From Muscardinus avellanarius (lineage: Eukaryota > Chordata > Mammalia > Rodentia > Gliridae): a stretch of 64,000 bases of DNA. The translations under genes and the position numbers were made by a program. The notes under the pieces were generated by a model. That model ran no database searches and had not been told where the DNA came from. It saw nothing but the letters and a program-made list of their open reading frames with translations. The first letter of the stretch is position 1, and each line of letters opens with the position of its first letter. Where the stretch lies: NCBI GenBank assembly GCA_963383645.1, contig OY726573.1, forward strand, positions 19,841,158-19,905,157, in the 5' to 3' direction. Shown here piece by piece: positions 63,767-64,000 of this stretch.

Positions 63767-64000
63767 GTAAGGCTCTCATATAGTGCGAGAGGCTCAAGGA
63801 TGTGTTCTTGAAACCAAAATTAACTTTGCTCTACTTCAGACTGAAATTAGGCAAACTTATCAGCACATGAAGGAAGCTCCCCAGCCGCACGCACTGGGCA
63901 CAGGAACTAAACTGGCAGTCAGTGTGGCCATCTCTTACGTCTTCCAGTACAGTGATGGCTGGGCAGATCGACCAATTTTTTTTTTTTTTTTAATGCATGT
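63767..64000 (+). other. ZZEF1: ZZEF1 intron 2, start
   Basis: Single-copy sequence to about 63974, then a poly-T run at 63975-63992 that probably opens a further minus SINE cut by the window edge. Confidence 0.6.

Overview
This is a mammalian nuclear genomic window, most likely from a non-muroid rodent. Three genes lie in the order ANKFY1 (+), CYB5D2 (-), ZZEF1 (+), the same neighbourhood as human 17p13.2. The rodent call rests on hundreds of SINEs whose left half is a 7SL-derived B1 unit and whose right half is a shortened ID (tRNA-Ala-like) unit, the B1-dID architecture known from several squirrel-related and other non-muroid families. No B2-type elements were noticed. I do not assign a species: the consensus differs in detail from the squirrel consensus I remember.

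Layout. 1-26785: the 3' half of ANKFY1 (Rabankyrin-5), eleven coding exons from 707 to the TAG at 22668-22670, then a roughly 4.1 kb 3' UTR ending near an AATAAA at 26763. 26786-31660: intergenic DNA between two convergent genes. 32202-41239: complete CYB5D2 (neuferricin) on the minus strand, four exons, 264 codons. 41240-41772: a CpG-rich bidirectional promoter with a palindromic CRE, a YY1 box, ETS sites and a CCAAT box. 41773-64000: ZZEF1 exon 1, a 21.5 kb first intron that is mostly nested SINEs, exon 2 with the EF-hand, and the start of intron 2.

All exon junctions were placed by hand from AG/GT borders. They are phase-consistent: the visible ANKFY1 exons give 518 residues plus stop, CYB5D2 gives 264 residues, and ZZEF1 exons 1+2 give 166 complete codons plus one base. 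No frameshift or premature stop was seen.

The genes do not form a pathway. ANKFY1 is a PI3P-binding Rab5 effector on endosomes, CYB5D2 is a MAPR-family haem protein, and ZZEF1 is a large zinc-finger and EF-hand protein. CYB5D2 and ZZEF1 share one promoter.

The most unusual content is in the repeats: a GC-rich minisatellite with a 50-bp unit (about 19 copies) joined to an antisense L1 3' UTR; a SINE variant whose ID half carries a small palindrome or inversion over the B-box region; a target site used twice by successive SINEs; and multi-level nested SINEs. I found no convincing new gene system.
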